A DNA stretch of 64,000 nucleotides from an uncultured Clostridia bacterium (GTDB lineage Bacteria > Bacillota > Clostridia > Oscillospirales > Acutalibacteraceae): the NCBI GenBank assembly GCA_937884995.1, contig CAKZZL010000035.1:1-64000 (forward strand), in the 5' to 3' direction. This document shows, piece by piece, positions 56,910 to 64,000 of the stretch (its first letter is position 1; every line of letters begins with the position of its first letter). The notes under the pieces are model-generated. The model did no database searches. It was given only the letters and a program-made list of their open reading frames with translations, and was not told the DNA's origin. Both the position numbers and the translations under genes were made by a program.

Positions 56910-57095
56910 TTAACCCGATTTTGGACTTTGTTGCTCTTTTGATGCTCTGATTTTGTCCAATTTTGTGCAACAATTTAAACTTCTCGTCCCGTACAGCATC
57001 AAAAAAGCATCTACACTAACTCGTCTTGCCTCAATTTCAGATAAAGCTAACGCAAAAGTAAATTCATGTTTCGGTGTTCCCATCGTCTTTTCCAT
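56910..57095 (-). CDS. Small hypothetical protein
   Basis: A 61-residue frame begins at ATG directly after the stop of the next upstream small gene (TAA-ATG). It reads MEKTMGTPKHEFTFALALSE and is rich in Arg and Lys at the end. The frame runs into the direct repeat that follows the tRNA. No family recognised; it may be a small island protein or spurious. Confidence 0.4.
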   Translation of the reverse strand: MEKTMGTPKHEFTFALALSEIEARRVSVDAFLMLYGTRSLNCCTKLDKIRASKEQQSPKSG

Positions 57096-57257
57096 TTACT
57101 TGTACTCCGCCTTGTCTATGAACTTGATCAGAAGCACGTCAACGTATTCAGTCGATTTTCCTTCCTCAAGCAGCATGTTCCGCCACTCGAAAATACCGTT
57201 GATGAGCAGATTACATTCGAAGTCCGTAAAGCTGATTTTGATCTTCTTATCTCTCAT
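57096..57257 (-). CDS. Small hypothetical protein of mobile-element type
   Basis: A 53-residue product starts MRDKKIKISFTDFECNLLIN, seven bases after CGGAGG. Small proteins with a similar MRDKKIK...F start are frequent in integrative elements of gut Firmicutes as far as I recall, but no function is known. It is the first of two consecutive small genes in the island. Confidence 0.5.
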   Translation of the reverse strand: MRDKKIKISFTDFECNLLINGIFEWRNMLLEEGKSTEYVDVLLIKFIDKAEYK

Positions 57258-57363
57258 AAAAAGCCTCCGTTCGTTTGGTAATCTCATTTTACCAAATAAG
57301 CGGAGGACTGTCGAATGTGCGGAATGATCAAATGCAGAGGTGAGCCGAATAACCTTATAGTCG

Positions 57364-58623
57364 TCAAATATAAAAGTACGGTATTGCGAAAACGTTTTCT
57401 CTAAGTGCTCCCGGCGCGGAGCAATTGCATATGACCGCGCCTGTTCCTCTTTTTTTATCCGGAAGATCGTTCAGAACCTGAAACGCGGACGTCATGCTCG
57501 CGTCGGGATGTTCATCCTTTTTGATCTCGATTGGATAAAGAACGCCGTCCTGCTCGATGATGAAGTCGATCTCGGATTCAACGTTCTCCTCTTTGCCGTT
57601 TTTGGTGATCTTCTTCTTATCCTTTCCCCGATAGTATGAAACGAAATATCTGTAATCCATCCCTCTGTTTGAATAGCTTTTCAGTATCTCGGAAATTACA
57701 AAAGTTTCAAAGAACGCGCCGCTCATCGCGCCGTTTGCGAGGGATTCCGGAGTCAGCCAGCGGGTAAGATATGCGGCGAGACCTGTATCGCGGAAATAGA
57801 GCTTCGGCGTCTTTATTGCTCTTTTCAAAACGGAATTCGCGAAGGGCTCGAGAATGTATACAAGCCCGGATGCCTCAAGCACGGAGATCCAGTTTTTAAC
57901 GGTATTTGCGTCTTTGCCGATCTCATTCGCAATGTTGGAATAATTGAGCATCTGACCGGTTCTTGCCGCACAGGCGATCATAAGACCGCGGAAGGCGGTC
58001 AGATCCTGAACGTTGGAAAGCGTTCTGACGTCGCGTTCCAGATAGGTTTTCACATAACTCGAATAGAACATCGACCAGTCCACGTTGGAATTCTGAATTT
58101 CGGGATACATTCCCCTGTGAATGATTTTCCATATATTATCCGGTTTTATCTCAGTTCCTTTTCTTGCCTGAATGTATTCAAGAGTAGGAATAAAGGGTGT
58201 TTTGAAATCCGATTGAAATACTTCTCTTAGTGATAAAGTCGCAAGTTCAATTATCGCGACTCTGCCGGCCATGGAATCGGAAGCCATGTCCATCAGCTTG
58301 AAGGGCTGGGAACCTGTCAGGAGATACTGACCGTTGACTTTATTCTCGTCGCAGTGCATTTTCAGGTATCTGAAGAGCGACGGAACGTATTGGACCTCAT
58401 CAAGAAAAAGGGGGATCCCGTTCATGGAGAGAAACATATCCGGATTTTCCCGTGCTTGGTCTTCCATAAACGTATCGTCAAAAGAGACTTTATTCACATC
58501 GGGATAATTCGTGTCCAGAAGCGTGGATTTGCCTGTCTGTCTTGCACCCGTAACGAGCACCGATTTAAATGTATCAAATGATTTATCAACGATATCTTCA
58601 ATGTGTCTGTGCAGATACGCCAT
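57364..58623 (-). CDS. AAA-family ATPase with DUF4143 domain
   Basis: The 419-residue protein has a Walker A motif TGARQTGKSTLL (about residue 25), Walker B IPLFLDEVQYVP near 70, the YLLTGSQPFKL sensor region and a C-terminal DUF4143/nuclease-like part with IDFIIEQDGVLYPIEIKKDE (the D...E.K pattern). Such proteins are common in bacterial accessory DNA; their role is not settled. It uses more G and C at third positions than flanking genes. The ribosome site is GGAGG. Confidence 0.85.
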   Translation of the reverse strand: MAYLHRHIEDIVDKSFDTFKSVLVTGARQTGKSTLLDTNYPDVNKVSFDDTFMEDQARENPDMFLSMNGIPLFLDEVQYVPSLFRYLKMHCDENKVNGQYLLTGSQPFKLMDMASDSMAGRVAIIELATLSLREVFQSDFKTPFIPTLEYIQARKGTEIKPDNIWKIIHRGMYPEIQNSNVDWSMFYSSYVKTYLERDVRTLSNVQDLTAFRGLMIACAARTGQMLNYSNIANEIGKDANTVKNWISVLEASGLVYILEPFANSVLKRAIKTPKLYFRDTGLAAYLTRWLTPESLANGAMSGAFFETFVISEILKSYSNRGMDYRYFVSYYRGKDKKKITKNGKEENVESEIDFIIEQDGVLYPIEIKKDEHPDASMTSAFQVLNDLPDKKRGTGAVICNCSAPGALRENVFAIPYFYI

Positions 58624-59043
58624 TTTGAAAAAACCTCCGACTAATCTGTATTGTCATTCCGAATTAGTCATATTTTAACACAACACAGGAATAAAGTCAA
58701 TACTCCTGTCGTTTCGGGTTTTAAGATTTGCGGAATTTGTTATGATGATAAGAGGATTAAAACTTGTGTTCTGAAGATAGTATGTTCAGCTATCTGTAAA
58801 AAACGCAACAGCGGGAAAACATTTCAGCGAAAGGATTGATCTGCGGTTTTTTTGTAAAAATAGTGAGGCTCACTAAAGTGATTTGACCGCGATTTTCATC
58901 TAACGAACATCTAACATTTTTGCTGAGACTCCCGGACAGGGTATCACAAAACGGCATTTTCTTGGTATATATTGCACATACAAGCGGATTATATAACACT
59001 ATATATCAGCAAATATAACCAAAAGATCGACATCTGGACGCGT
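58624..59043. other. Noncoding stretch, right part of island 1
   Basis: About 420 bp between the ATPase gene and attachment-site copy 2. Apart from the ATPase upstream region I see no gene, repeat or RNA here; short frames lack ribosome sites. Confidence 0.5.
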
Positions 59044-59087
59044 TCCAAAACCGCTTGCCGAGGGTTCAAGTTCTTCTGCACCTGCCA
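59044..59087 (+). repeat. tRNA-Trp 3' half, attachment-site copy 2
   Basis: TCCAAAACCGCTTGCCGAGG and the following bases to CCTGCCA match tRNA-Trp with three changes (CGCG to CGCT, GTCC to GTTC, GCCC to GCAC). It is only the 3' half and cannot encode a tRNA. It is followed by a copy of the tRNA terminator at 59093-59127. Confidence 0.85.
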
Positions 59088-59092
59088 ATGCC

Positions 59093-59127
59093 AAAAGCCT
59101 TGAAACGACTGCGTTTCAAGGTTTTTT
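59093..59127. terminator. Copy of the tRNA-Trp terminator
   Basis: AAAAGCCTTGAAAC and GTTTCAAGGTTTTT form a near-perfect stem. It may now end the Fic transcript arriving from the right as well. Confidence 0.7.
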
Positions 59128-59149
59128 TGGAAATGGCTTTTTGACAAAC

Positions 59150-60199
59150 TTATTCGTTGCGTATATACCGTGAGCCTCGTGATGCGCCAATCCTTTTTAT
59201 CTGCCCACCTTTTATCATCTTTGCAAGAACTGCTTCTACTGTTGTTGGACTAATGTCTGGGTGAATTGAACAAATCTCAGTTTTTGATATCGGGATCAAA
59301 CTGCCGAGAACCGTTGCTTCAATACGAGCGGTTTTTGTAATACGCTTTCCGTGAACAATTGCAAACCGTTTATCAAGCTCTTTATAACACATATACAGTG
59401 TAGAAAGAAAATTCTGCATGAAAGGAAAATAATCGTTACTGTTTGTATCCCATCCGATTGAAGATTGTTGTAGAGCATCATAATACAGATCTTTATACTT
59501 ATTTATCTGTTCTTCAAATGAAATATACTTCCCTGCATCAAATCCGTTTTTATACAAAAGGAGCAATGACAGAAGTCTCGACATTCTGCCGTTACCGTCT
59601 TTGAACGGATGTATACAGAGAAAATCAAGTATCACACACGGTATAAGCAGCAACTGATTAATATGGGAATTTGAGCAAGCATCCATGTAGGCAAGTACCA
59701 ACTGTTCCATAGCGGCTGCTGTCTCATCAGCAGGGACAGGGCGAAATCTGACCTTACGGTTGCCGGAAGAATCTACCTCGACAATTACATTATTCGTTTG
59801 CTTATACTTTCCGGCAAGATTATCTCCGGACGGAGTCATCATAGTCTCGTGCAGAAGCAAAATATCTTCAATGCTAAAGTTAATATGATTATATCCGGAA
59901 TGAATCATATTAAGTGCGTCACGATATCCGGCAATTTCCGCCTCATCATGATTCAGCGGAGCGCTGCTGTTATTTACGATATCAGCAATTCGCTGATTGC
60001 TTGTTATAATACCCTCTATTGCATTGGAACTTTTAACCGACTGTACTTTTGCGACAGACTCCAGTTGTGTGAAGACCGTATCATACTGTGACTTCCTCAT
60101 TCCGGCTGCCGTTTGCAGAGAATAGATTCCGCATGTTATATCTACAAGTTTAGTCGGTAACATTCCGTTATCAAGAAAATCGTAATCAAATTTTCTCAT
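59150..60199 (-). CDS. Fic family protein with N-terminal inhibitory motif
   Basis: The 349-residue protein has the Fic catalytic motif HPFKDGNGRMSR (about residue 196) for transfer of AMP or another nucleotide moiety to a target hydroxyl. The inhibitory helix SSNAIEGI near residue 57 matches the [S/T]xxxE[G/N] pattern, so this is a class II, self-inhibited Fic protein. A C-terminal winged-helix part (about 285-349, with SKTEICSIHPDISPTTVEAV) suggests DNA binding. The upstream region has four copies of a GCAGATAAT-type repeat. Confidence 0.9.
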   Translation of the reverse strand: MRKFDYDFLDNGMLPTKLVDITCGIYSLQTAAGMRKSQYDTVFTQLESVAKVQSVKSSNAIEGIITSNQRIADIVNNSSAPLNHDEAEIAGYRDALNMIHSGYNHINFSIEDILLLHETMMTPSGDNLAGKYKQTNNVIVEVDSSGNRKVRFRPVPADETAAAMEQLVLAYMDACSNSHINQLLLIPCVILDFLCIHPFKDGNGRMSRLLSLLLLYKNGFDAGKYISFEEQINKYKDLYYDALQQSSIGWDTNSNDYFPFMQNFLSTLYMCYKELDKRFAIVHGKRITKTARIEATVLGSLIPISKTEICSIHPDISPTTVEAVLAKMIKGGQIKRIGASRGSRYIRNE

Positions 60200-60211
60200 T
60201 ATTAGGCCTCC

Positions 60212-60305
60212 TTTTCTGCATATAATATTATCATTTTATATGCAGAAAATCAAGTTATTTTTTAGATTATCTGCATATAATTCTGTTTATTATGTGCAGA
60301 TAATC
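60212..60305. promoter_or_regulatory. Fourfold inverted operator-like repeat upstream of Fic gene
   Basis: The motif TTATATGCAGATAAT occurs four times in alternating orientation: 60212-60226, 60233-60250, 60265-60282 and 60289-60305, forming two inverted pairs. The copy nearest the gene overlaps the GGAGG ribosome site of the Fic gene. The Fic protein has a winged-helix domain, so autoregulation is plausible but inferred. Confidence 0.65.
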
Positions 60306-60716
60306 CCCCGATATTTAATAATCATTAGTCGCTTTACCAAAACACTATAAAATCTGTTTTTTCAAGGCATTGACTCCGCATACCTGTCCGGACACGCTAC
60401 ACTTGTTAATCTTCATCTTGTTATTATATATCCCCAGCGACTGAATATAAGGGGTATTGTTTTAATTGAGGGGTTGATTTTTCAATTCTTTTATGGTTTA
60501 TATTACGAAACCGAACAGCAATATGTTTCAGTATTATTATCTACAGAAAACAACAAATAGCATCAATAAGGCATCAAAGTTGAATTTCAGCAATTATTGC
60601 AATTTCTGTAATCGCTTGACGCTCTAAGCAAAGGCACGCAGTCCAATAGACCGCGTGCCGTTTACTAACAGTCTGTCACGGGTTTATTTGCTTATCTTAT
60701 AAGCACCGATTATATG
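60306..60716. other. Noncoding stretch between divergent Fic genes
   Basis: No gene seen. It holds a hairpin at 60633-60659 (GGCACGC-A-GTC / GAC-C-GCGTGCC) without a T run, whose role I cannot tell. Confidence 0.5.
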
Positions 60717-60745
60717 TTGAAAAGCAACGCATTTTGTGGTATAAT
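60717..60745 (+). promoter_or_regulatory. Promoter of the second Fic gene
   Basis: TTGAAA (60717-60722) and TATAAT (60740-60745) with 17-bp spacing. Confidence 0.7.
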
Positions 60746-60781
60746 TATAATGTAGATTCAAACCAAATTAGGGAGTAAAAT

Positions 60782-61858
60782 ATGTCCGAAAACAGATATT
60801 GGCAGAACGAATTAGATGAATACATTAAGCAGGGAGAACCGTCAAAAGCCGAACGCAGCGATGCATGGAAAACCGCTATTGGTCTTCAGGATGTTGACGG
60901 TCTTATAATCTCTGACTATCTGCTTGACACCGCTAAAGAGCACATTGAGGGGAAAATAAATATTGCAGATGCTCAAAAGCGAATTGAGAGCTATTATCAG
61001 CAAAGCGACAAGCGCAAGCAGATTGAACAGAACACAAAGGAAGCCGATATTGTTTCCGCAAGAATTGCTGCACTGCTCGGTGAAAAGACATTTCAGTTCT
61101 CTCCCGCTGAATATAAGGAAATCCACCGCCGTCTGTTTGAGGGTGTATTCGACCATGCCGGCAAGATAAGGACATATAACATTACAAAAAAAGAATGGGT
61201 GCTAAACGGAGATACGGTAACCTATGCTTCATTTGACAGTATTAACGCAACGCTCGATTACGATTTCGGCATTGAAAAAGAATACGATTACTCCGGCGTT
61301 TCCGTTAACGATGCCGTTAAGCACATTGCAAAATTCGCTTCGGACATCTGGCAAATTCATCCCTTTGGCGAAGGCAACACAAGAGCAACGGCTGTGTTTG
61401 TAATAAAGTATCTTAAATCGTTCGGCTTTGATGTCAGCAATGATATTTTTGCCGATAACTCATGGTATTTCAGAAACGCGCTTGTAAGGGCAAATTACAA
61501 CAACCTTAAAAGCGGTATAACCGCCACAACAAAGTATCTTGAACTATTCTTTGAGAATCTATTGCTCAGAAGCAATAACGAACTAAAGAACAGATATCTG
61601 CACATTGATTTTGACAAAAGTGCAATTCAAAGTGACAAAAATGATATTTCAAAGTGCCAAAATGTCACTTTGGAAGAACTCACTATTATTAATGCGATAA
61701 AAACCAATCCTAAAATCACGCAAAAACAACTTGCCGATATTATACAAAAATCAGACAGAACAGTAAAAAGATATATGGATGTAATGCAAGAAAAAGGTCT
61801 TATAAGGCGCAAAAACGGCAAACGTGATGGCGAGTGGGAAGTATTGGTTGAGGTGTAA
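60782..61858 (+). CDS. Fic/DOC family protein with C-terminal winged helix
   Basis: The 358-residue protein has a Fic core with HPFGEGNTRATAVF (about residue 193), a variant in which the last Gly of the HPFxxGNGR motif is Thr, as in a subset of the family. The N-terminal 60 residues (LLDTAKEHIEGKINIADAQK) resemble a VbhA-type antitoxin helix bundle, although the inhibitory S/T is not in its usual place. A winged-helix domain (about 295-355, KITQKQLADIIQKSDRTVKR) ends the protein. Ribosome site TTAGGGAG. Confidence 0.87.
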   Translation: MSENRYWQNELDEYIKQGEPSKAERSDAWKTAIGLQDVDGLIISDYLLDTAKEHIEGKINIADAQKRIESYYQQSDKRKQIEQNTKEADIVSARIAALLGEKTFQFSPAEYKEIHRRLFEGVFDHAGKIRTYNITKKEWVLNGDTVTYASFDSINATLDYDFGIEKEYDYSGVSVNDAVKHIAKFASDIWQIHPFGEGNTRATAVFVIKYLKSFGFDVSNDIFADNSWYFRNALVRANYNNLKSGITATTKYLELFFENLLLRSNNELKNRYLHIDFDKSAIQSDKNDISKCQNVTLEELTIINAIKTNPKITQKQLADIIQKSDRTVKRYMDVMQEKGLIRRKNGKRDGEWEVLVEV

Positions 61859-62074
61859 CTGTAATTAAACGGCAAAACAGACATAGAACAACCTATTTCA
61901 TGAGATGATCGAATGGGAACTTTCTTCAGAAGTTATTACAATGGTAAAATAACGGATAACCGTTCATAAATCCGAATTGTTTGTTTATAAAATATTCGTA
62001 TTTCACACCACCTTGTGTTATAAAAATTAAGTCCAATTATTATTCTTTTAAGCAGAAAATGGAGGTGTTTTGAA

Positions 62075-62347
62075 ATGATGTATCCGTATTTAACATTAAA
62101 TGACGGAACAGAAATTGTTCATTCCGAAATGCTTGCTGATGATACCGTTAAAGTTTATATAGAAAAGGCTGATGAAAAAGACGGGTTCCATTATGCAAGC
62201 TGTTTCCTCCCTAAATATGAGTGGAAAGATATCTTTGGCTTTAATAAGGATGATATCAAATCATATCAATCTATCATTGAGAAGAATGCTCATTTGATAA
62301 TTGAGGTGTCAAAGAACGGAGGATTTGATAATGCCTCAGGTTCTTAA
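62075..62347 (+). CDS. Hypothetical protein upstream of DUF4160 gene
   Basis: The 90-residue product starts MMYPYLTLNDGTEIVHSEML after a GGAGGTG ribosome site. It is acidic and has mixed beta/alpha character; I do not recognise a domain. It overlaps the broken DUF4160 gene by 17 nt. DUF4160 genes are usually paired with a small partner gene, so this may be the partner. Confidence 0.6.
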   Translation: MMYPYLTLNDGTEIVHSEMLADDTVKVYIEKADEKDGFHYASCFLPKYEWKDIFGFNKDDIKSYQSIIEKNAHLIIEVSKNGGFDNASGS

Positions 62348-62609
62348 AATTGGTTCATACTGGGTTTATTTCTGGGCAAATTAGAATAAACCGTTGGAGC
62401 CTGTCCATGTTCATGTATCAAAAGGAAAACCAACTACAAATGCTACTAAGTTTTGGATTACTAGGTCCGGGAAGTGCTTATTAGCCAATAACAACTCCGG
62501 TTATGACAACAGAACATTGAATTACTTGACCAAAGCTATTGAAGCAAATATCGATATTGCTACATCAAAATGGGTTGAGTTCTTTGGAGATCTGTCATAT
62601 TACTGTTAA
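62331..62609 (+). pseudogene. DUF4160 gene interrupted by an amber codon
   Basis: The frame from the ATG at 62331 reads MPQVLKIGSYWVYFWAN, then TAG at 62382-62384, then continues without shift as NKPLEPVHVHVSKGKPTTNA to a natural stop at 62609. The family normally has an acidic residue at the stop position (ANENKP-like), so a GAG-to-TAG change is the simplest cause. Without the stop it would be a 92-residue DUF4160 protein. Function of the family is unknown. Confidence 0.75.
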
Positions 62610-63067
62610 TATTTTATCTGTTGTCATAATCAGCAGAAAAACTGTAAGCTTCAAAAGAGCATCAAAGTGATTTTGATGCTCTTTTTCAATGCTCACAAAA
62701 GGCTCTAAATCCCAATAGTATCAAGGATTTGCGTGCTTTCCACTATCGCTCCAAAACCGCGTGCCGAGGGTTCAGGTCCTTCTGTCCCTGCCAATGTCAA
62801 AAGCCTTGAAACACCTGGTTTCAAGGCTTTTTTCTTGTCTTTTTCAGATTCAATTTTAACCCGATTTTTGACTTTGCTGCTCTTTTCCCACACTCACAAA
62901 AAGTTCTAAACATCAATAATATATATAATAGAAAGTTTGGAAGAGAATTTCTCCTCAGTCAATGTGTTCTGCATACTGCCAAAATCATAATATTGGGAAT
63001 AGCCGTTCAATGATTATGAGAATGTAAAAATATCGGGCTAACACTCGCAGCTTAAGTCATGCAGGGT
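62610..63067. other. Noncoding stretch with attachment-site copy 3
   Basis: About 460 bp. It holds a hairpin with AGAGCATCAAA / TTTGATGCTCT (around 62658-62682) that may end the preceding transcript, the third tRNA-Trp half-copy and its terminator, and two related segments CTCACAAAAGGCTCTAAA (62694) and CTCACAAAAAGTTCTAAA (62892). No gene is seen. Confidence 0.6.
62749..62793 (+). repeat. tRNA-Trp 3' half, attachment-site copy 3
   Basis: CTCCAAAACCGCGTGCCGAG and the bases to CCCTGCCA match tRNA-Trp with two changes (CAAG to CAGG, GCCC to GTCC). The homology to copy 1 continues past the terminator (62800-62833) into a segment TTTTAACCCGATTTTTGACT, giving a direct repeat of about 130 bp with 56804-56940. 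Confidence 0.87.
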
Positions 63068-64000
63068 TTACCGTTCTGTATAACGATCAGACTTACGGCG
63101 CTTTATCACAATAATTAAGCTAACAGATGCAATAAAGAAAATCGATATAGTAATTATGCAGCCGTTTCTTAACAAATGATGGTTAGTATTAGGCACTGAA
63201 GAATTGCCATTTGATGTAAAAGTTGATGAAGAAGAATCAATTGCTGAATTAGATATATCGGCAGTGTCATTGCTGATAGAAGAATTATCCGTATATATTA
63301 TGTCAGAATTGCTATCGCTTGTGTCAGTAGCGATTGGATTTTCAGTGTTATCACTTTCTCCTTCACTATCACCGTTAAGTCCCGGAAGAGAGTCTTTAAG
63401 CATATCAGAATATCCGTTTGCACCGCCTACGGCGAGCAGTGTGTCGCTGATTGTTTTAACAATAGGCGATATTTGAGAACTGTCACTTTCCTTCTCAATT
63501 GCACCTACATTCTCCAATGCGGAACGTAGCCTTTGCTCTATTGCCGGAGCTTCACCTTCAACAGCAATTGTACGTGAAAGCATATCATATGCATCATTCA
63601 TTGCTTCCTCTAGCTCATTGCGATCTTCATCACTGAGCGCCGACATATCTACGGACTCCGCTGCAGGAAGTAACTCCTCACGCAAAACTTTTGTGGCCCT
63701 TCCTATATTGAACTGAGGGAAGTTTTCATCGCTGAAAACGTTCTTTATTCTATCTGTTTCAACAAGTTCACAGCAAAGTTTCATAATAATGTCATTTTGG
63801 TTTGCTGTTGCATGTGGCTGATTGTCAAAATAGAAAGTGTAATCAGGTAATAAACCTGTTGAGGCATCTACAACTCTGTCAGGGGAAATATGGTTATGAG
63901 ATGTATTTGAGCACTGGCTTGCAGAGGTTGATGCTGCGAAAAATGATTTTATGGAAACAGATGATTGCTGATTTGTATAATATGAGTTTTGCTGCGTGTA
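63068..64000 (-). CDS. Membrane-anchored surface protein, C-terminal part
   Basis: The frame is open to the right edge, so the N-terminus is missing and 310 residues are visible. They include VVDASTGLLPDYTFYFDNQP near the edge, a helical region with EELLPAAESVDMSALSDEDR, a Ser/Asn/Asp/Thr-rich linker of about 70 residues, and a C-terminal membrane segment CIITISIFFIASVSLIIVI followed by KRRKSDRYTER. This is the layout of a secreted protein tethered to the membrane by its C-terminus. I see no LPXTG motif. Function unknown. Confidence 0.7.
   Translation of the reverse strand, partial: YTQQNSYYTNQQSSVSIKSFFAASTSASQCSNTSHNHISPDRVVDASTGLLPDYTFYFDNQPHATANQNDIIMKLCCELVETDRIKNVFSDENFPQFNIGRATKVLREELLPAAESVDMSALSDEDRNELEEAMNDAYDMLSRTIAVEGEAPAIEQRLRSALENVGAIEKESDSSQISPIVKTISDTLLAVGGANGYSDMLKDSLPGLNGDSEGESDNTENPIATDTSDSNSDIIYTDNSSISNDTADISNSAIDSSSSTFTSNGNSSVPNTNHHLLRNGCIITISIFFIASVSLIIVIKRRKSDRYTER

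Larger units (their letters stand above)
56849..59043. mobile_element. Island 1 between attachment-site copies 1 and 2
   Basis: About 2.2 kb between two copies of the tRNA-Trp 3' half. It holds two small reading frames and a DUF4143 ATPase, all on the minus strand, and has no integrase or replication gene. The ATPase region looks richer in G and C than the chromosome on either side. Confidence 0.6.
59088..62748. mobile_element. Island 2 between attachment-site copies 2 and 3
   Basis: About 3.7 kb flanked by tRNA-Trp 3' halves. It carries two Fic genes in divergent orientation, a 90-residue hypothetical gene and a broken DUF4160 gene. No integrase, relaxase or replication gene is present, so it is a remnant or a passively moved cassette. 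Confidence 0.6.

Noticed and set aside
56953..57327. Plus-strand frame of 124 codons in island 1
   Set aside because: It runs antisense to two small genes, one of which has a good ribosome site, and the frame itself has none.
59044..59087. Second tRNA-Trp gene
   Set aside because: Only the 3' half is present; the acceptor 5' strand and D-arm are missing, so no tRNA can be made.
60633..60659. Strong hairpin considered as a terminator
   Set aside because: The stem is convincing but no T tract follows in either direction and there is no gene end next to it.
62705..62893. Minus-strand frame across attachment-site copy 3
   Set aside because: The sequence is explained as a tRNA half-copy plus terminator; the frame is incidental.

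Overview
The window is a stretch of a low-GC Gram-positive chromosome, most likely an anaerobic gut-type member of class Clostridia. The evidence is the gene content and order (L21-Prp-L27, a yabM/mazG/rqcP-like run, HrcA/CIRCE control of groESL, two T-box leaders, ArgR-type boxes, an N-terminally extended L27), strong AGGAGG-type ribosome sites and TTGACA/TATAAT promoters. I cannot place the species from sequence alone.

Layout. 1-13.5 kb is core housekeeping: a U32 peptidase fragment, zapA, a membrane protein, rplU-prp-rpmA, recJ-rel-dtd-MBL hydrolase-hemZ-nucleoside kinase, then a MOP flippase, mazG, HU and rqcP. 13.5-24.0 kb is a catabolic locus: a GH30 galactanase-like enzyme divergent from an eight-gene operon. 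That operon encodes a GH31 sulfoquinovosidase-like enzyme, a transaldolase, a beta-hydroxyacid dehydrogenase, a DUF4867 protein, a fucose-isomerase-like enzyme, a TauE/SafE exporter, a ROK regulator and a GPH symporter. Together these fit the transaldolase route of sulfoquinovose breakdown (sulfo-TAL): import, deglycosylation, isomerisation to sulfofructose, transaldol cleavage to sulfolactaldehyde plus fructose-6-phosphate, reduction to dihydroxypropanesulfonate and export. 24-44.4 kb carries a DedA-like protein, argGH, a HAD phosphatase, rpmB, recA-recX-rimO-pgsA, a cysteine T-box with cysE-cysS, an ABC exporter adaptor and permease without an ATPase, a nitroreductase, and argCJBDF. With argGH this gives a full arginine pathway from glutamate.

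44.5-56.6 kb holds groESL, a 1.3-kb decayed gap with a truncated group II intron, a tryptophan T-box with a stand-alone TrpB2, an aquaporin, a two-component system, an acyl-CoA ligase with a PlsC-type acyltransferase, and a second GPH transporter. From 56.8 kb the window is accessory DNA. A tRNA-Trp gene is followed by two more imperfect copies of its 3' half, each with the tRNA's own terminator hairpin, at about 59.04 and 62.75 kb. They delimit two small integrase-less islands carrying a DUF4143 ATPase, two Fic-domain proteins and a DUF4160 gene broken by an amber codon. The window ends inside a membrane-anchored surface protein.

The most interesting points are the sulfoquinovose locus, with its apparent Arg-to-Gln change at the sulfonate-binding position and its unexplained DUF4867 protein, and the tandem tRNA-Trp attachment-site array.
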